From NCBI GenBank assembly GCA_030689585.1, contig JAUYFZ010000266.1:1-6659 (forward strand): a stretch of 6,659 nt of DNA, written 5' to 3'. Both the position numbers and the translations under genes were made by a program. Shown piece by piece: positions 6,516-6,659 of the stretch. Source of the stretch: Rhodocyclaceae bacterium (GTDB taxonomy: Bacteria; Pseudomonadota; Gammaproteobacteria; Burkholderiales; Rhodocyclaceae). How positions within the stretch are numbered: the stretch's first letter is position 1; each line of letters opens with the position of its first letter. The notes below the pieces were generated by a model, which was given only the letters and a program-made list of their open reading frames with translations, was not told the DNA's origin and ran no database searches.

Positions 6516-6545
6516 TAAACGTTGGAACCCAAAACAAGCTAGCCT
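6470..6545 (+). other. Candidate attI recombination site
   Basis: attI normally lies directly upstream of intI, between it and the first cassette, which is this position. The stretch 6529-6544 reads CCAAAACAAGCTAGCC. Compared from memory with the class 1 attI1 simple site (CCTAAAACAAAGTTAGGC), it aligns well over the AAAACAA and the core. The predicted crossover would be after G6538. The core GCTAGCC departs from the canonical GTTRRRY at two positions. An alternative core, GTTGGAA at 6521-6527, differs only at its last base. The direct and inverted GTATACACCT repeats upstream would be accessory integrase sites. The location is well supported; the exact crossover base is not. Confidence 0.5.
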
Positions 6546-6584
6546 ATCCCGCGTAGTGATACAAATTCGCACCATCAAACTCAA

Positions 6585-6591
6585 AGAGGAG
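6585..6591 (+). promoter_or_regulatory. Strong ribosome binding site AGAGGAG
   Basis: AGAGGAG ends 7 nt before GTG 6599, an ideal distance, but only 1 nt before the in-frame ATG at 6593. This spacing selects GTG 6599 as the start of the downstream gene. Confidence 0.75.
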
Positions 6592-6598
6592 AATGCCC

Positions 6599-6659
6599 GT
6601 GGACTTCATTGATCACCTTCGTGTGCTTTCGTCGCGTGTCGCGGCCAACAAGGACAATA
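6599..6659 (+). CDS. Partial gene, N terminus of an HsdR_N-like endonuclease (tentative)
   Basis: Only the first 20 codons are visible (MDFIDHLRVLSSRV then AANKDN), continuing past the window edge. The start MDFID followed by an amphipathic helix resembles, from memory, a family of restriction proteins with a type I HsdR N-terminal nuclease domain that begin MDFIDxIxxLAxRI and continue IQTEEATKNALVMPF. The match is short, so the function is tentative, while the coding call itself rests on a strong, well-placed Shine-Dalgarno. The gene is transcribed away from intI and starts about 60 bp after the candidate attI crossover, as a first integron cassette would. Whether an attC site follows cannot be seen here. 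Confidence 0.5.
   Translation, partial: MDFIDHLRVLSSRVAANKDN

Larger units (their letters stand above)
6417..6598. promoter_or_regulatory. Divergent intergenic region between intI and the next gene
   Basis: These 182 bases hold the candidate attI site and the GTATACACCT repeats, and must contain the intI promoter. On the minus strand a weak pair (TTGAAT, then TATTGC after 16 nt) is the best candidate I see, and it is poor. A LexA-type CTG-N10-CAG box would be expected by analogy with intI1; the nearest match, CTG at 6468-6470 with CAG at 6482-6484, has an 11-nt spacer and does not qualify. No plus-strand cassette promoter with good -35 and -10 elements is apparent. An open frame across the region has no Shine-Dalgarno or recognisable protein and is not called as a gene. 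Confidence 0.5.

Noticed and set aside
6415..6612. 65-aa frame across the attI region
   Set aside because: It overlaps the intI start, the palindromic repeats and the next gene, and has no convincing Shine-Dalgarno.

Overview
The window holds the 3' half of a nitrous-oxide reductase (nos) accessory operon, followed by a chromosomal integron platform on the opposite strand. Gene content, the C-rich/G-rich intergenic repeat and the IntI type suggest a denitrifying betaproteobacterium (for example a Rhodocyclales or Hydrogenophilales relative). That assignment is inference; no rRNA or other taxonomic marker is present.

Bases 1-258 are a tandem array of a 39-bp unit. It ends in a near-palindromic C-rich/G-rich element whose G-rich tail supplies the ribosome binding site of the first gene. 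From 259 to 5375 seven plus-strand genes form one tightly packed operon: nosG (Tat-type polyferredoxin), nosH (membrane polyferredoxin), nosF (ABC ATPase), nosL (copper-binding lipoprotein), nosY (ABC permease), a TlpA-like periplasmic thioredoxin, and a MenA-like DHNA prenyltransferase. All junctions but one are 1-4 nt stop/start overlaps; only nosH-nosF has a 16-nt gap. This is the layout of NosGH-dependent, clade II-like nos clusters. The catalytic nosZ and the nosD gene are not in the window and would be expected upstream of the repeat array.

How they fit together: NosH and NosG would pass electrons from (mena)quinol to the periplasm for N2O reduction. NosF and NosY, with a NosD outside the window, form the maturation transporter for the copper-sulfur site. 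NosL delivers copper, and the TlpA-like protein probably keeps cysteine or copper sites reduced. MenA would make the naphthoquinone that feeds a NosGH-type dehydrogenase. Its place as the last gene of a nos operon is the most interesting metabolic signal here.

Bases 5430-6416 (minus strand) encode an intact integron integrase, converging on menA with a 54-bp gap. The 182 bases upstream of intI (6417-6598) look like an attI region: three copies of GTATACACCT (two direct, one inverted, the last two forming a perfect hairpin) and an attI1-like simple site. After it, with a well-spaced Shine-Dalgarno, a plus-strand gene begins at GTG 6599 and runs off the window. Its 20 visible residues resemble the N terminus of HsdR_N-type restriction endonuclease proteins, so the first gene after attI may be a defence gene.
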